A stretch of 64,000 bases of DNA. Source: Marinibactrum halimedae. Lineage in GTDB: Bacteria > Pseudomonadota > Gammaproteobacteria > Pseudomonadales > Cellvibrionaceae. The notes beneath the pieces were generated by a model, which had not been told where the DNA came from, made no database searches, and was given only the letters and a program-made list of their open reading frames with translations. Every line of letters begins with the position of its first letter. Position 1 is the first letter of the stretch. Both the position numbers and the translations under genes were made by a program. This document shows, in pieces, positions 17,156 to 25,560 of this stretch. Location of the stretch: contig NZ_JAJQVM010000001.1 of NCBI RefSeq assembly GCF_021234875.1, positions 236,270-300,269 of the forward strand. The letters are read 5' to 3'.

Positions 17156-18619
17156 ATGATAAAACCTAAAGTACTTTCTAATTGTATTACTCAAATTGTG
17201 CTTGGTGTTTCTGTTAGTTTGGGTGCTTCATTTTCGAGTGCAGTGGAAGGCCCTTTTCTTCCTCCAAATGGAAAAAAAATCCTGATTGTTGGGCAAGATA
17301 CGATCAGTATTGATAATTACAATAATTCCGTAGCGGTAACGCCTGGTGGTGTGACAGGTTATATTAATATCGGTGATTTAAGTGGATTAACGACAGACGT
17401 AGACAATGGTGCTGGTCCTAACAATATGGGGAGGCTTTTTGCCAACTATCCTAACAGCGTTTTGGCCATTGGTGTTTGGATGAAGGGGCAGTTGGGTCAA
17501 ATCAATAATGGACAGCTGGATGGAAATCTTGATGAGCTCATTCGTGTATTGAAAAGTTGGGAACGACCTGTTTTTGTTCGTTGGGGATATGAGTTTGATG
17601 GGCCTTGGAATGAGTATGATCCTGGTGCATACGTTCAGGCATGGCGTCGTATGTATGATAAAAAAGTGGCAGCAGGTGCTGACAATATAGTTATGGTTTG
17701 GCAAAGTGCCTCTTATTGTACGCCAGGTAATTCAAGGGTCACTTTTGGTGGAAATCCCTATCGTAGTTGGTGGCCTGGAGATAACTATGTGGATTGGATA
17801 GGCATGTCTTACTTTACCCCTGCCGATTGTAATGATGCCGCCATCAATAATTTTATTTCTTACGCTGAACGGAGAAATAAACCTGTGATGATCGCTGAGG
17901 CAGCACCACAGCGTTATGATATTCAAGAAGGTTTTTATCATGGTTTTGGCTCTAACCCGAATAATAATAGTAGTCGGCAAAATAAATCGGGTAATCAAAT
18001 TTGGAACGAGTGGTATCGCAGTATTTTCAATTTCGTGAATAGCCACTCAGCCATTAAAGCCGTAGCATTTATTAATGCCGATTGGGATAGTCAACCTTTA
18101 TGGGGAAATAGGGCGGACAATTACCCGGAAGGTTATTGGGGGGATACTCGAGTTCAAGTAAATAATTTGGTTGAAAATAATTGGGTAAATACGATTACGA
18201 ATGGTCAGTGGTTGAATGCGTCTCCAGATTTATTTGATCAGCTTGGCTCGCCAACGCCAACGCCAACACCAACACCAACACCAACACCAACACCAACACC
18301 AACACCAACACCAACACCAACACCAACACCAACACCAACACCGACCCCAACGCCATCAGGATTTGCGTTTGGTATTGAAGCCGATGGCACGCTTTATCAT
18401 GTTAATGGTGGGCAAACTGGTGGCTTTGTTTATCTATGCTTAAACAGCGATTGTCGATCAGCCCAATTAGTGGGTAATCGCTATGAGCGTGAAACGGGAG
18501 TGACTTCTGGTACTTATAATATTGAATATAAAATTCAAGATAATGCAACTGGCCAATGTATTACGGCCGTTAACAATGTAGCCGTGGGCAGTGGCGTGGT
18601 AAGTACCCCTTGCGATTAG
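17156..18619 (+). CDS. Secreted GH26-like glycoside hydrolase with PT linker and C-terminal module
   Basis: A 487-residue secreted enzyme. A signal peptide (IVLGVSVSLGASFSSAVEG) precedes a ~330-residue barrel of GH26/clan GH-A type: putative acid/base Glu146 in VRWGYEFDGPWNEYD and nucleophile Glu248 in PVMIAEAAPQRYD, with YVDWIGMSYFTP between. A Pro-Thr linker (residues about 366-400) leads to an ~85-residue module (FAFGIEADGTLYHVNGG ... [13 protein letters not shown]) that also occurs in the cytochromes at 37.9-41.4 and 58.8-62.0 kb. The barrel is closely related to the N-terminus of the fusion at 48.6-52.3 kb. Beta-mannan or a related glycan is the likely substrate, but GH26 subfamilies vary and this variant lacks the usual HExNG-type motif. 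Two LacI-type operators lie upstream. Confidence 0.75.
   Translation: MIKPKVLSNCITQIVLGVSVSLGASFSSAVEGPFLPPNGKKILIVGQDTISIDNYNNSVAVTPGGVTGYINIGDLSGLTTDVDNGAGPNNMGRLFANYPNSVLAIGVWMKGQLGQINNGQLDGNLDELIRVLKSWERPVFVRWGYEFDGPWNEYDPGAYVQAWRRMYDKKVAAGADNIVMVWQSASYCTPGNSRVTFGGNPYRSWWPGDNYVDWIGMSYFTPADCNDAAINNFISYAERRNKPVMIAEAAPQRYDIQEGFYHGFGSNPNNNSSRQNKSGNQIWNEWYRSIFNFVNSHSAIKAVAFINADWDSQPLWGNRADNYPEGYWGDTRVQVNNLVENNWVNTITNGQWLNASPDLFDQLGSPTPTPTPTPTPTPTPTPTPTPTPTPTPTPTPTPTPSGFAFGIEADGTLYHVNGGQTGGFVYLCLNSDCRSAQLVGNRYERETGVTSGTYNIEYKIQDNATGQCITAVNNVAVGSGVVSTPCD
18250..18357 (+). repeat. In-frame hexanucleotide repeat encoding a Pro-Thr linker
   Basis: About 18 copies of CCAACA/CCAACG-type hexamers. 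Synonymous variation is very low (mostly CCA-ACA), so the array is young and probably length-variable. Any change keeps frame and only alters linker length. Confidence 0.95.
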
Positions 18620-18651
18620 CTTTGCTATACCTATTCTCTACGATGTAAAAA

Positions 18652-18684
18652 GATGCCTCGGTTATTTAACTGAGGCATTTTTTA
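18652..18684 (+). terminator. Rho-independent terminator of the GH26-like gene
   Basis: ATGCCTCGGTT pairs with AACTGAGGCAT around ATTT (one mismatch), followed by TTTTTTATTT. It is 33 bases after the stop. Confidence 0.88.
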
Positions 18685-18765
18685 TTTCTTTCTTGAGATT
18701 AAAATAGTTTATTTTTAACAAAGAGTGGAGCAAAATTAACACCTACTAACCTGTAGGAAATATCA

Positions 18766-20157
18766 ATGTTTATTAGTGTATGCGACCTCTTTAAAATTGG
18801 AATTGGGCCTTCTAGCTCTCATACTATGGGGCCTATGGTGGCGGCCTCAGAATTTAAAGGCGTTTTGCATGATTTTATTCAACAAAACCGATTAGGTAAG
18901 AGTGCGCATCAGTTTTGTGTGCAAGCCACTTTAAGAGGCTCTTTGGCTTTTACTGGAAGTGGTCATGCAACAGACAAAGCCGTGATATTAGGTTTGCATG
19001 GTTACTTGCCCCATCAACTTGCCCAAGAAGATGTTGATGGCTTATTTGCGACACTTAAAAGCAAAAAAGCTTTGTCATGGAGTGATTCTGAATTAAGAGT
19101 TCGTTTTGATCCGACATCTGATGTGATCTTCGACTATGGCGAGCCTTTACCAGAGCATCCTAACGGATTGCAGTTATCGTTATTGGATACCCAAGGCAAA
19201 GTGCTTTTATCGAAAACGTACTTTTCCATTGGTGGCGGCTTTATTAAAACGGCAGAAGAGTTTGCTCGGGGGGATACGGTTGTGGTGACTGGCACGTTAC
19301 CCATCTGTGAATACCCATTTTCTTCAGCGAAAGAAATGTTAGCCATGTGCGAACAATCCGGGTTGAGTATTGCTCAGTTGAAACGAGCGAATGAATTGAG
19401 TGTTTACACAGAGGAAGAGTTAGAGCATCAATTACAGAATATTTGGCTGGCGATGAAGTTATGTTGCGAAAATGGCTTAAAAACAGAGGGGGTATTGCCG
19501 GGTTCTCTGAAGGTCCAACGCCGGGCGAAGCGGATATACCAAGTGCTGCAACAAAACCCAGAGCGTGCTGATAGCAACGATTGGTTGTGTGCATACGCCA
19601 TGGCGGTGAATGAAGAAAACGCCGCAGGTCATTTGGTGGTAACGGCCCCCACTAATGGTGCAGCGGGTGTTATTCCTGCTGTGCTGTACTATTTGGTGAA
19701 ACATAAGCGCATTACTGGCCCGGAAATTCATGATTATTTACTGACTGCGGCAGCCATTGGGGGCATCATTAAACATCGAGCGTCTATTTCCGGCGCAGAA
19801 GTGGGCTGTCAGGGAGAGGTGGGGTCTGCGTCTGCCATGGCGGCAGCAGGCGTTTGTGCGGTATTAGGTGGAACGCCATCCCAAGTGGAAAATGCCGCAG
19901 AGATTGCTTTGGAACATCACTTGGGAATGACGTGTGATCCTGTGGCGGGGTTGGTGCAGGTGCCGTGTATTGAAAGAAATGGGTTCGGTGCCATTAAAGC
20001 TTATGCGGCTGCATCCCTTGCGTTGCACGGTACAGGGCAACATGTGATGCCGTTAGACAGTTGCATTGCGGCGATGAAACAGACGGGCCTAGAGATGTCC
20101 GTCAAATTTAAAGAAACGTCATTAGGCGGGTTAGCAGTGAGTTTGGTTGAGTGTTAA
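18766..20157 (+). CDS. sdaA: L-serine dehydratase, iron-sulfur type
   Basis: A 463-residue enzyme converting L-serine to pyruvate and ammonia with a [4Fe-4S] cluster. The beta half opens with FISVCDLFKIGIGPSSSHTM, and the alpha half carries GCQGEVGSASAMAAAGVCAV, ALEHHLGMTCDPVAGLVQVP and IERNGFGAIKAYAAASLAL; the conserved cysteines fit cluster ligands. Full length, both halves fused as in the single-chain gammaproteobacterial type. CTGTAGGA upstream is a modest ribosome site. Glycine cleavage (gcvP) lies 18 kb away and feeds the same serine/glycine pool, but no shared control is visible. Confidence 0.95.
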   Translation: MFISVCDLFKIGIGPSSSHTMGPMVAASEFKGVLHDFIQQNRLGKSAHQFCVQATLRGSLAFTGSGHATDKAVILGLHGYLPHQLAQEDVDGLFATLKSKKALSWSDSELRVRFDPTSDVIFDYGEPLPEHPNGLQLSLLDTQGKVLLSKTYFSIGGGFIKTAEEFARGDTVVVTGTLPICEYPFSSAKEMLAMCEQSGLSIAQLKRANELSVYTEEELEHQLQNIWLAMKLCCENGLKTEGVLPGSLKVQRRAKRIYQVLQQNPERADSNDWLCAYAMAVNEENAAGHLVVTAPTNGAAGVIPAVLYYLVKHKRITGPEIHDYLLTAAAIGGIIKHRASISGAEVGCQGEVGSASAMAAAGVCAVLGGTPSQVENAAEIALEHHLGMTCDPVAGLVQVPCIERNGFGAIKAYAAASLALHGTGQHVMPLDSCIAAMKQTGLEMSVKFKETSLGGLAVSLVEC

Positions 20158-20182
20158 TTCGGCTTTCATTGGCTTTTTCATG

Positions 20183-20207
20183 AAAAAAGCCCAAGCAAGG
20201 CTTGGGC
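20183..20207 (-). terminator. Terminator of the PdsO-like gene
   Basis: GCCCAAGC pairs with GCTTGGGC (loop AAG at 20197-20199); on the minus strand it is followed by six T. It lies 115 bases past the stop of the OmpA-like gene and also faces the end of sdaA. Confidence 0.8.
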
Positions 20208-20259
20208 GAAGTTGCTAGCGGTGCGTCATGTGTTGAAAGGCGAGTGCTAAAAACCAAGT

Positions 20260-20310
20260 GTTACAAGTCATGTGTCGTTACAGGCCATGTGTTGTTACAA
20301 GTTAGGTTTT
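20260..20310. repeat. 17-bp imperfect tandem repeat, three copies
   Basis: Units start at 20260 (GTTACAAGTCATGTGTC), 20277 (GTTACAGGCCATGTGTT) and 20294 (GTTACAAGTTAGGTTTT). They lie between convergent sdaA and the OmpA-like gene. Confidence 0.85.
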
Positions 20311-20322
20311 ATGAGCTTGGCG

Positions 20323-21027
20323 TTAAAAACTACTGGTTAGGGCCATGTTATCGCTGTTGATCAGTTCGATATCCACGCGACGTTCTAACGCATAGGATTC
20401 ACGGTCTCCCTTTGGGGATGTGGACTTATCCGACCCGTAGCCGGTGGTACGGATTCGGGCAGGTTCTATACCTGCGCTTAGCAAGGCTTCTTCAACGGCT
20501 CCGGCACGGTATTGAGAAAGGACATTATTGTAATCATCGTTACCTCTTGGGTCGGTATGGCCGGCAAGATTCACGGTGAGGTGTGGGTTTTCCAACATGA
20601 CTTGGGCTAATGAGTCCACGACACGAGTGGCTTCATCGGTGAGTGTGTCTGAATTTGTGTGAAAGAAAACATGCATTTCGATTTCATTGAGTACGATCGA
20701 CTCTTCCTTGGCTGCGCTGTTCAGTTCTGTTTGATATAGCGCTGCATTCATAGCCATTTCCTTCTTCAATGATGAAATTTCTTGTTCGGCTTCGTTAAGG
20801 GAAGCTTGTGCAATACGGCCTTCTTCGGCGCTTTCTAATTCTTCTGCAACATAAGCACCGCTGAGTGCACCCACAAACATACCAATTGGTCCGCCAACGG
20901 CTGCTCCCATAATGGCCCCCCCTAAAAAGCTGGCGCTTTGTTTGGCTTCTAAATATTCAGCGTTAGCATTCACAGTTGTGGTTAGGGCAGTCAGAGTTAA
21001 TGCAGAGATAGATAAAATCTTTTTCAT
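20323..21027 (-). CDS. pdsO: OmpA-family protein, PdsO-like sortase-system partner
   Basis: A 234-residue envelope protein. The start at 21027 gives a clean signal peptide (MKKILSISALTLTALTTTVN) with GAGGAA 8 bases upstream; an in-frame ATG at 21135 would bury it. After the signal come a glycine-zipper helix (GGAIMGAAVGGPIGMFVGAL), a coiled-coil-like stretch (ASLNEAEQEISSLKKEMAM) and an OmpA peptidoglycan-binding domain (VNLAGHTDPRGND, RRVDIELI). Zipper plus OmpA domain is the layout of PdsO, the OmpA-like partner of dedicated sortase systems, and one such system lies 3.7 kb away. The role is unknown; it may hold the target near peptidoglycan. A generic OmpA lipoprotein-like protein is the alternative. 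Confidence 0.7.
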   Translation of the reverse strand: MKKILSISALTLTALTTTVNANAEYLEAKQSASFLGGAIMGAAVGGPIGMFVGALSGAYVAEELESAEEGRIAQASLNEAEQEISSLKKEMAMNAALYQTELNSAAKEESIVLNEIEMHVFFHTNSDTLTDEATRVVDSLAQVMLENPHLTVNLAGHTDPRGNDDYNNVLSQYRAGAVEEALLSAGIEPARIRTTGYGSDKSTSPKGDRESYALERRVDIELINSDNMALTSSF

Positions 21028-21284
21028 GTTGAATTCCTCAAAGTCGCTTTTATGTCGTTGATTTGTATTCGTAGAGATATTTCTCAAAAACGTTTTGGGT
21101 CTGTGTTCCCGGTACAGTGTTAGTAAACAAAACAAATCTGGCGCTACTGAGGTGAGTTTCGGGCAAGGTTAGGATCAATTGTGGCGAAATGTGGCGAGAC
21201 TCATGGAGGGTGGGGGTATATTGTTGTGAGTGATGTTTGTGGAGTGCTTGTTTAGAGTGGTCTGGTGTGAGTACGGCTTGGGTA

Positions 21285-21330
21285 GGCTTTAAACTTGATA
21301 GGTTTTAACTTGGTAGGCTTAAGTTGGGGA
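21285..21330. repeat. Three imperfect 15-16 bp repeats
   Basis: Units GGCTTTAAACTTGATA (21285-21300), GGTTTTAACTTGGTA (21301-21315) and GGCTTAAGTTGGGGA (21316-21330), between the PdsO-like gene and rpsT. Confidence 0.7.
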
Positions 21331-21361
21331 GATGAAGCGGGTGATAAAACGACAGGCACAA

Positions 21362-21385
21362 AAAAACCGGCATAATGCCGGTTTC
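21362..21385 (-). terminator. Terminator of rpsT
   Basis: AAACCGGCAT pairs with ATGCCGGTTT directly head to head (10-bp arms); on the minus strand it runs into a T-rich tract. It lies about 20 bases past the rpsT stop. Confidence 0.88.
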
Positions 21386-21404
21386 TTCGTCGTCTTGTAT
21401 TGGC

Positions 21405-21674
21405 TTAAGCGGCTGCTAAAGCTTTTACTTGAGCGTTCAAACGGCTCTTATGACGAGCAGCTTTATTCTTATGAATAATGCCTTTATCAGCGATGCGATC
21501 GATCACTGGAACTGCCGCTTCGTAAGCTGCTTTAGCGGCAGCTGCATCACCTGCTTCGATGGCTGCATTTACTTTTTTGATGTAAGTGCGCACCATGGAG
21601 CGCAGGCCGGCGTTGTGCTTGCGCGCATTGTCGTTTTGACGCGCTCGTTTTTTAGCTTGAGGTGAATTGGCCAC
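21405..21674 (-). CDS. rpsT: 30S ribosomal protein S20
   Basis: An 89-residue basic protein, [20 protein letters not shown], with the S20 helical-bundle features [17 protein letters not shown] and [20 protein letters not shown]. Length is typical. It binds 16S rRNA in the small subunit. It heads the conserved rpsT - murJ - ribF - ileS neighbourhood, divergently from murJ; here a hypothetical gene and yebG have been inserted between rpsT and murJ. Confidence 0.98.
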   Translation of the reverse strand: MANSPQAKKRARQNDNARKHNAGLRSMVRTYIKKVNAAIEAGDAAAAKAAYEAAVPVIDRIADKGIIHKNKAARHKSRLNAQVKALAAA

Positions 21675-21921
21675 CGTGTTGCTCCTGTTAAAAAATAAGG
21701 CTCAATGTGTAAGGGTCACAAATCAAGGACGCGACATTATGCGTTTTTGACACCCTATGTCAACCCACGGTTCTTTTTTTGGGCGAAAATTTGATGTCAC
21801 TTCTTGGTGAAGACGTTAATTCGCTCAGAAAGGCCGAGGTTCGAGCATATCTGAGCAAGAGGTTATCGATAGTCATTATGTTACTGTATTTTTAGGTAAG
21901 CCTTTACTGGTGGGTAACGGT

Positions 21922-22479
21922 TTAGTGGTGCTGTGAAGCAAAAACGGGTCGTTTGTACACCTCCGTCATATTAGGCTCCAGTACCCTAGGTGGTTCGTTG
22001 AGAGCGCTTCTGAGCTTTTCTGCAAGGCCTTGTGGGTAGTGGTTGCCCACTTCGATAGGGTTATTACCCTGCGTTTTTTCTGTAACTGCATTACCGGGGA
22101 CGGTGCGATCAAAGCTTGATCTCTGGCCAATAGAAAAGTCGGTGGAGAAGTCGGTGCTACTGAATAGAGCGTTTTGGGGAGGGTCGTTGTTGGCGTCCTG
22201 TTTTCCTATTATGGTCTGGGCCGCTGACAATTGCTGTGAAAATAGTTGATTCTCGGCCTCAAGACGGCATATCACCCCTAAGCTTTCAATCATATTTTGT
22301 AAGCGTCGTGCGGCGGTTTCTTCTAGCCCTCGTTTTAATGTTGCGACGCGGCCAGAGAAGAGTTGTTCTAAGTAAGCGTTATTTTTAATGCCAAAACGAT
22401 TAGCAAATAAGCGCTTTACATCGTTGATGTCCTTTTCTGGAGAGGTGGCTCCCCAAAACACAATACGGTAAGTATTCAT
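21922..22479 (-). CDS. Hypothetical protein with small alpha/beta N-terminal domain
   Basis: A 185-residue cytoplasmic protein without signal or membrane segments. The first ~75 residues (YRIVFWGATSPEKDINDVKR, then LFSGRVATLKRGLEETAARR and GVICRLE) resemble a small domain seen at the N-terminus of assorted gammaproteobacterial proteins, where a beta strand is followed by V+RLFA and FSG+...LK+GL...A. The rest is Ser/Gln/Asn-rich and probably disordered, with a conserved-looking tail ending YKRPVFASQHH. I do not recognise a function. Its start has GGACGT upstream as a weak ribosome site. Confidence 0.6.
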   Translation of the reverse strand: MNTYRIVFWGATSPEKDINDVKRLFANRFGIKNNAYLEQLFSGRVATLKRGLEETAARRLQNMIESLGVICRLEAENQLFSQQLSAAQTIIGKQDANNDPPQNALFSSTDFSTDFSIGQRSSFDRTVPGNAVTEKTQGNNPIEVGNHYPQGLAEKLRSALNEPPRVLEPNMTEVYKRPVFASQHH

Positions 22480-23168
22480 GTGAACGTCCTGTTGTTTCTT
22501 GAGTTTGAAGTGAGCGTGTTGTTACTACGGCCACTTTCACTAAAATTGCTGTCACTAATACTAAGAAAACTAATGTTATGCAGCTCAACTATTCCCACTG
22601 CAAATTTATCATTTTTTCGCCATGGCGTGTTGCAGGGAGAATAATATTTTTTCTTTAGATAGTTTCTCGGCATAAAGATGTCAATAAAAGTCTTAATAGT
22701 AAAGAGTATTTTTGATTTTGACGCCAATCTTTTATGTTGTTTGGCGATACTTACCGGATAAACGGTGCATATAAAAAGAGAAAAATAAAACGTAATAAAA
22801 AAATACTCTTTTTATTCGAACGCTAACTTTCGGCGAATCTTTGGAGCCTCTGTAATGAAAGCTTCATCGAGGATTATAGGGGTAATGAGTTTGTACGTCT
22901 TTCATACGATAGTCGCATTCGCAATAGTTGTGTTTGTGATTATTGTTGAAAGGGCGGTGGTAGGAATGGGGGAAATAATAAAAGCAGGGTGCTAGGGAGA
23001 GACGAAGCCAGTGATTTGCCTTTTGTATCAAAAGCGGTACTTAGGAAAACACTGACATCTTTCTCGCTAATAAAAGAGTTGCGAGTAAAATCAAAATGGC
23101 TAAACCGACGTTCGTATATTTTACGCTATCAGTAAAACTTGACTCTACGAATCGTTAAACAAATAACA
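22480..23168. other. 690-base gap with an imperfect inverted-repeat structure
   Basis: AAAGAGTATTTTT (22701-22713) is perfectly inverted at 22799-22811, enclosing ~85 bases that include a second hairpin (CGCCAA/TTGGCG) at about 22722-22746. It could be a small mobile relic or a structured RNA. No coding gene is convincing in the rest. Confidence 0.5.
22701..22811. repeat. Inverted repeat flanking ~85 bases
   Basis: AAAGAGTATTTTT at 22701-22713 and its exact inverse complement at 22799-22811. An inner CGCCAA/TTGGCG hairpin lies at about 22722-22746. Possible small mobile relic or structured RNA. Confidence 0.6.
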
Positions 23169-23477
23169 TTAGCCAGTCTGTGTCATGGGGGTGACGTTGT
23201 TATCTGTATTATTGGTTTCTTTATTCTCGGTAGCGTTCACTTCTTCTAATAAAAGCTCCGGTTTTCCTTTGCACGCTTTGGCGAGAACGTCACTGTGTTT
23301 TGCCAAGAGAAGTCCAATTGCTTCGCAATCTTCCTCAGAAACGGATTGAATGTTTTTTTCGATGACGTAAGTAATGTTAGCGGCGAGTTCTAACATTTTG
23401 TCATGGGCTTCAGCGTCTTTTTTATCATCAAACATGCTACCGTCCCGATCACATTTCCAAACAGCGATTACTGCCAT
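23169..23477 (-). CDS. yebG: SOS-response protein YebG
   Basis: A 102-residue protein matching YebG: MAVIAVWKCDRDGSMFDDKK, AEAHDKMLELAANIT and IEKNIQSVSEEDCEAIGLLL. In E. coli this small protein is DNA damage-inducible with no defined activity. A textbook LexA box lies 20 bases before the start. The ~20-residue C-terminal tail is Asn/Thr-rich and poorly conserved in appearance. Confidence 0.9.
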   Translation of the reverse strand: MAVIAVWKCDRDGSMFDDKKDAEAHDKMLELAANITYVIEKNIQSVSEEDCEAIGLLLAKHSDVLAKACKGKPELLLEEVNATENKETNNTDNNVTPMTQTG

Positions 23478-23844
23478 GGTGAGTCTCCTGTTGATTACTG
23501 TTTTTTTGAACAGTATTTGAAAAAGTGGATGTCGTCAATGAGTCTTTGTGTGAATTTTTTATGCACAGTACTTTTTATGAGCAGTATTTGAAAATCATAG
23601 TGGCCTTTGGTGATTCATTCAGAGTTGTAATAATCAAAATGCGGTGTGTATTGATTCTATTTATAACAAAAAATGAAACGAGAGGCTCTCTTGCTCTATT
23701 GGCGGAAGACTTTAGGGTAAACTCGCTTTTTGCACAACCGCATCATTTTTTGCGTTGCTCGATAACACATAAGAGGAATGTCGAAAAAATGCACTGATCA
23801 TTACAAGGCACTGGCTAAGAGACGTATGCGAGGAGTATAGCCCT
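23478..23844. other. yebG - murJ divergent spacer
   Basis: Holds the LexA box of yebG and a nearby duplication (CAGTATTTGAAAA at about 23511 and 23582). The ribosome site of murJ is at its right end. No further gene supported. Confidence 0.5.
23498..23513. promoter_or_regulatory. LexA (SOS) box
   Basis: CTGTTTTTTTGAACAG matches the gammaproteobacterial LexA consensus CTGT-N8-ACAG exactly, flanked by TA on both sides. It is 20 bases upstream of yebG. Confidence 0.92.
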
Positions 23845-25446
23845 TTGGATCCATCAGATAAGTCGTCCCAACCTGATTCGATTAAAAAACAATCGGGAAT
23901 TTTACGTTCAAGCACGGTCGTCAGTGTAATGACTATGCTTTCTCGCATACTGGGCCTGGTGCGAGATGTTGCGTTTGCAAGATTTATTGGTGCAGAAGCG
24001 GGCGCTGATGCTTTTTATGTTGCCTTTAAAATCCCTAATTTCTTTCGACGCTTATTTGCTGAGGGGGCCTTTTCTCAGGCGTTTGTCCCTGTGCTCAGCG
24101 AATACCGAGAAAAGGGAGCGCATGATGAGGTTAAAGCTTTCATAAATTATGTTGCTGGGAACTTAGGGCTGGTATTGGCCTTGTTTACCTTTCTGGCAGT
24201 GGTTGGTGCGCCCATTGTTGCCTTGATTTTTGCTCCAGGGTTTTCTGGTGATGATAGTAAACTGGCATTAACTACAGATCTTGTTCGCATTACTTTTCCT
24301 TATCTCATGCTGATTTCATTGACGGGATTTGCGGGCGCGGTTTTGAATAGTTACGATCGTTTTGATATTCCTGCGATTACACCTATCTGGTTGAATGTTT
24401 GTCTGATTACAGCGGCTATTGTTATTTCCCCTCATTTTGATGAGCCGGTGTTTGCACTGGCGTGGGGGGTGTTTGTTGCGGGTGTTATTCAACTGGTGTT
24501 TCAGCTGCCTTTTCTTGCTCAGTTGCAATTGTTACCAAGGCCCGCCGTCAATTGGGGGCATGAGGGAGTGAGGCGCGTTTTAAAATTAATGGGTCCTGCT
24601 ATTTTTGGCGTGTCTGTTAGCCAGCTAAATTTGCTGTTAGACACCGTGCTCGCGTCTTTTTTGCCAACCGGCAGTGTGTCGTGGCTGTATTACTCAGATC
24701 GTCTTTCTGAACTACCGCTGGGGGTGTTTGCGGTGGCGATTGGTACCGTGATTTTACCCAATCTTTCTCGAATGCACGCCAGTGAATCACCGGAGCGATT
24801 TTCCAGCACATTGGATTGGGCGCTGCGTATGATTATTTTGATTGCTGTGCCTGCGGCAATGGCGTTAATCATTTTGGGGGAGGCCATTCTGACGACCTTA
24901 TTTCATTATGGAAAAACCACCACCCATGATATCCATATGGCTTGCTGGAGTTTACGTGCGTATGCCTTGGGCTTGCTGGCATTTATGCTGATCAAAGTAT
25001 TGGCGCCGGGCTATTTTGCAAGGCAAGACACCGCTACTCCAGTTCGAATAGGCATTGTTGCGATGGTGAGTAATATGGTGTTGAACGTCATTTTCGTCGC
25101 GCCTTTGTACTTCTGGTTTAATTTGGGTCATGTGGGGTTGGCATTGGCCACCTCTGCTTCTGCATTTATTAATGCAGTGTTGTTGCTAAAAGGGTTGCGT
25201 CGAGACCGGGTGTATATACCGAGGCCTGGATGGATGCGCGTGATTCTTCAGCAGTTGGTTGCCAATGCCGCAATGGTTCTTGTGCTTTTTATTGGGTTGT
25301 CGCTAGCCGGAGATTGGCTCACCATGAGCGTGGTTGACAGAGTCTTTCAACTGCTGTTGATGTGTGTGCTTGGCGCCATTGCTTATGTGTCGGGCTTGTT
25401 TTTAACCGGTTTCCGATTGAGACACTTACGACCATCATCGATGTAA
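23845..25446 (+). CDS. murJ: Lipid II flippase MurJ
   Basis: A 533-residue MviN/MurJ polytopic membrane protein that moves lipid II across the inner membrane for peptidoglycan synthesis. Signature: VMTMLSRILGLVRDVAFARF and ADAFYVAFKIPNFFRRLFAE, then about 14 hydrophobic helices. The start is TTG at 23845 with GAGGAG 9-10 bases upstream; the first ATG in frame would remove helix 1 residues conserved in the family. It leads the murJ-ribF-ileS-lspA-fkpB-ispH run, all on the plus strand. Confidence 0.95.
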   Translation: MDPSDKSSQPDSIKKQSGILRSSTVVSVMTMLSRILGLVRDVAFARFIGAEAGADAFYVAFKIPNFFRRLFAEGAFSQAFVPVLSEYREKGAHDEVKAFINYVAGNLGLVLALFTFLAVVGAPIVALIFAPGFSGDDSKLALTTDLVRITFPYLMLISLTGFAGAVLNSYDRFDIPAITPIWLNVCLITAAIVISPHFDEPVFALAWGVFVAGVIQLVFQLPFLAQLQLLPRPAVNWGHEGVRRVLKLMGPAIFGVSVSQLNLLLDTVLASFLPTGSVSWLYYSDRLSELPLGVFAVAIGTVILPNLSRMHASESPERFSSTLDWALRMIILIAVPAAMALIILGEAILTTLFHYGKTTTHDIHMACWSLRAYALGLLAFMLIKVLAPGYFARQDTATPVRIGIVAMVSNMVLNVIFVAPLYFWFNLGHVGLALATSASAFINAVLLLKGLRRDRVYIPRPGWMRVILQQLVANAAMVLVLFIGLSLAGDWLTMSVVDRVFQLLLMCVLGAIAYVSGLFLTGFRLRHLRPSSM

Positions 25447-25560
25447 TGATTAAAATTTCGACGTTTGGTTGGGCCGCTGTTGAATGTGTATGGCTTGGAA
25501 AGCCTTCGATCATGTATAATCGCCGCCTTTTCAAGGCCGATGGTGTTGTAGGACGCCCAT

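Larger units (their letters stand above)
21028..21404. other. Intergenic region with repeat and rpsT terminator
   Basis: Contains three imperfect 15-16 bp repeats of the type GGNTTTAACTTGRTA (21285-21330) and the rpsT terminator near 21362. No gene supported. Confidence 0.6.

Noticed and set aside
18250..18357. Possible CRISPR-like array
   Set aside because: It is a pure hexamer repeat with no spacers, lying in frame within a coding region.
18216..18443. Gln-His-rich frame across the PT repeat of the GH26-like gene
   Set aside because: It arises from another phase of the repeat and has no independent ribosome site or domain.
18740..18766. Copy of the gcvP-spacer motif before sdaA
   Set aside because: Only a partial inverted match (GTAGGAAATATC) is present, too weak to claim.
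20161..20322. Possible attC or integron-type site
   Set aside because: The structure is a plain terminator hairpin plus 17-bp tandem repeats, with no integrase or cassette pattern.
22476..22727. 83-residue minus-strand frame in the gap before the hypothetical gene
   Set aside because: It has no recognisable domain or ribosome site and is interrupted in composition; the region looks noncoding.
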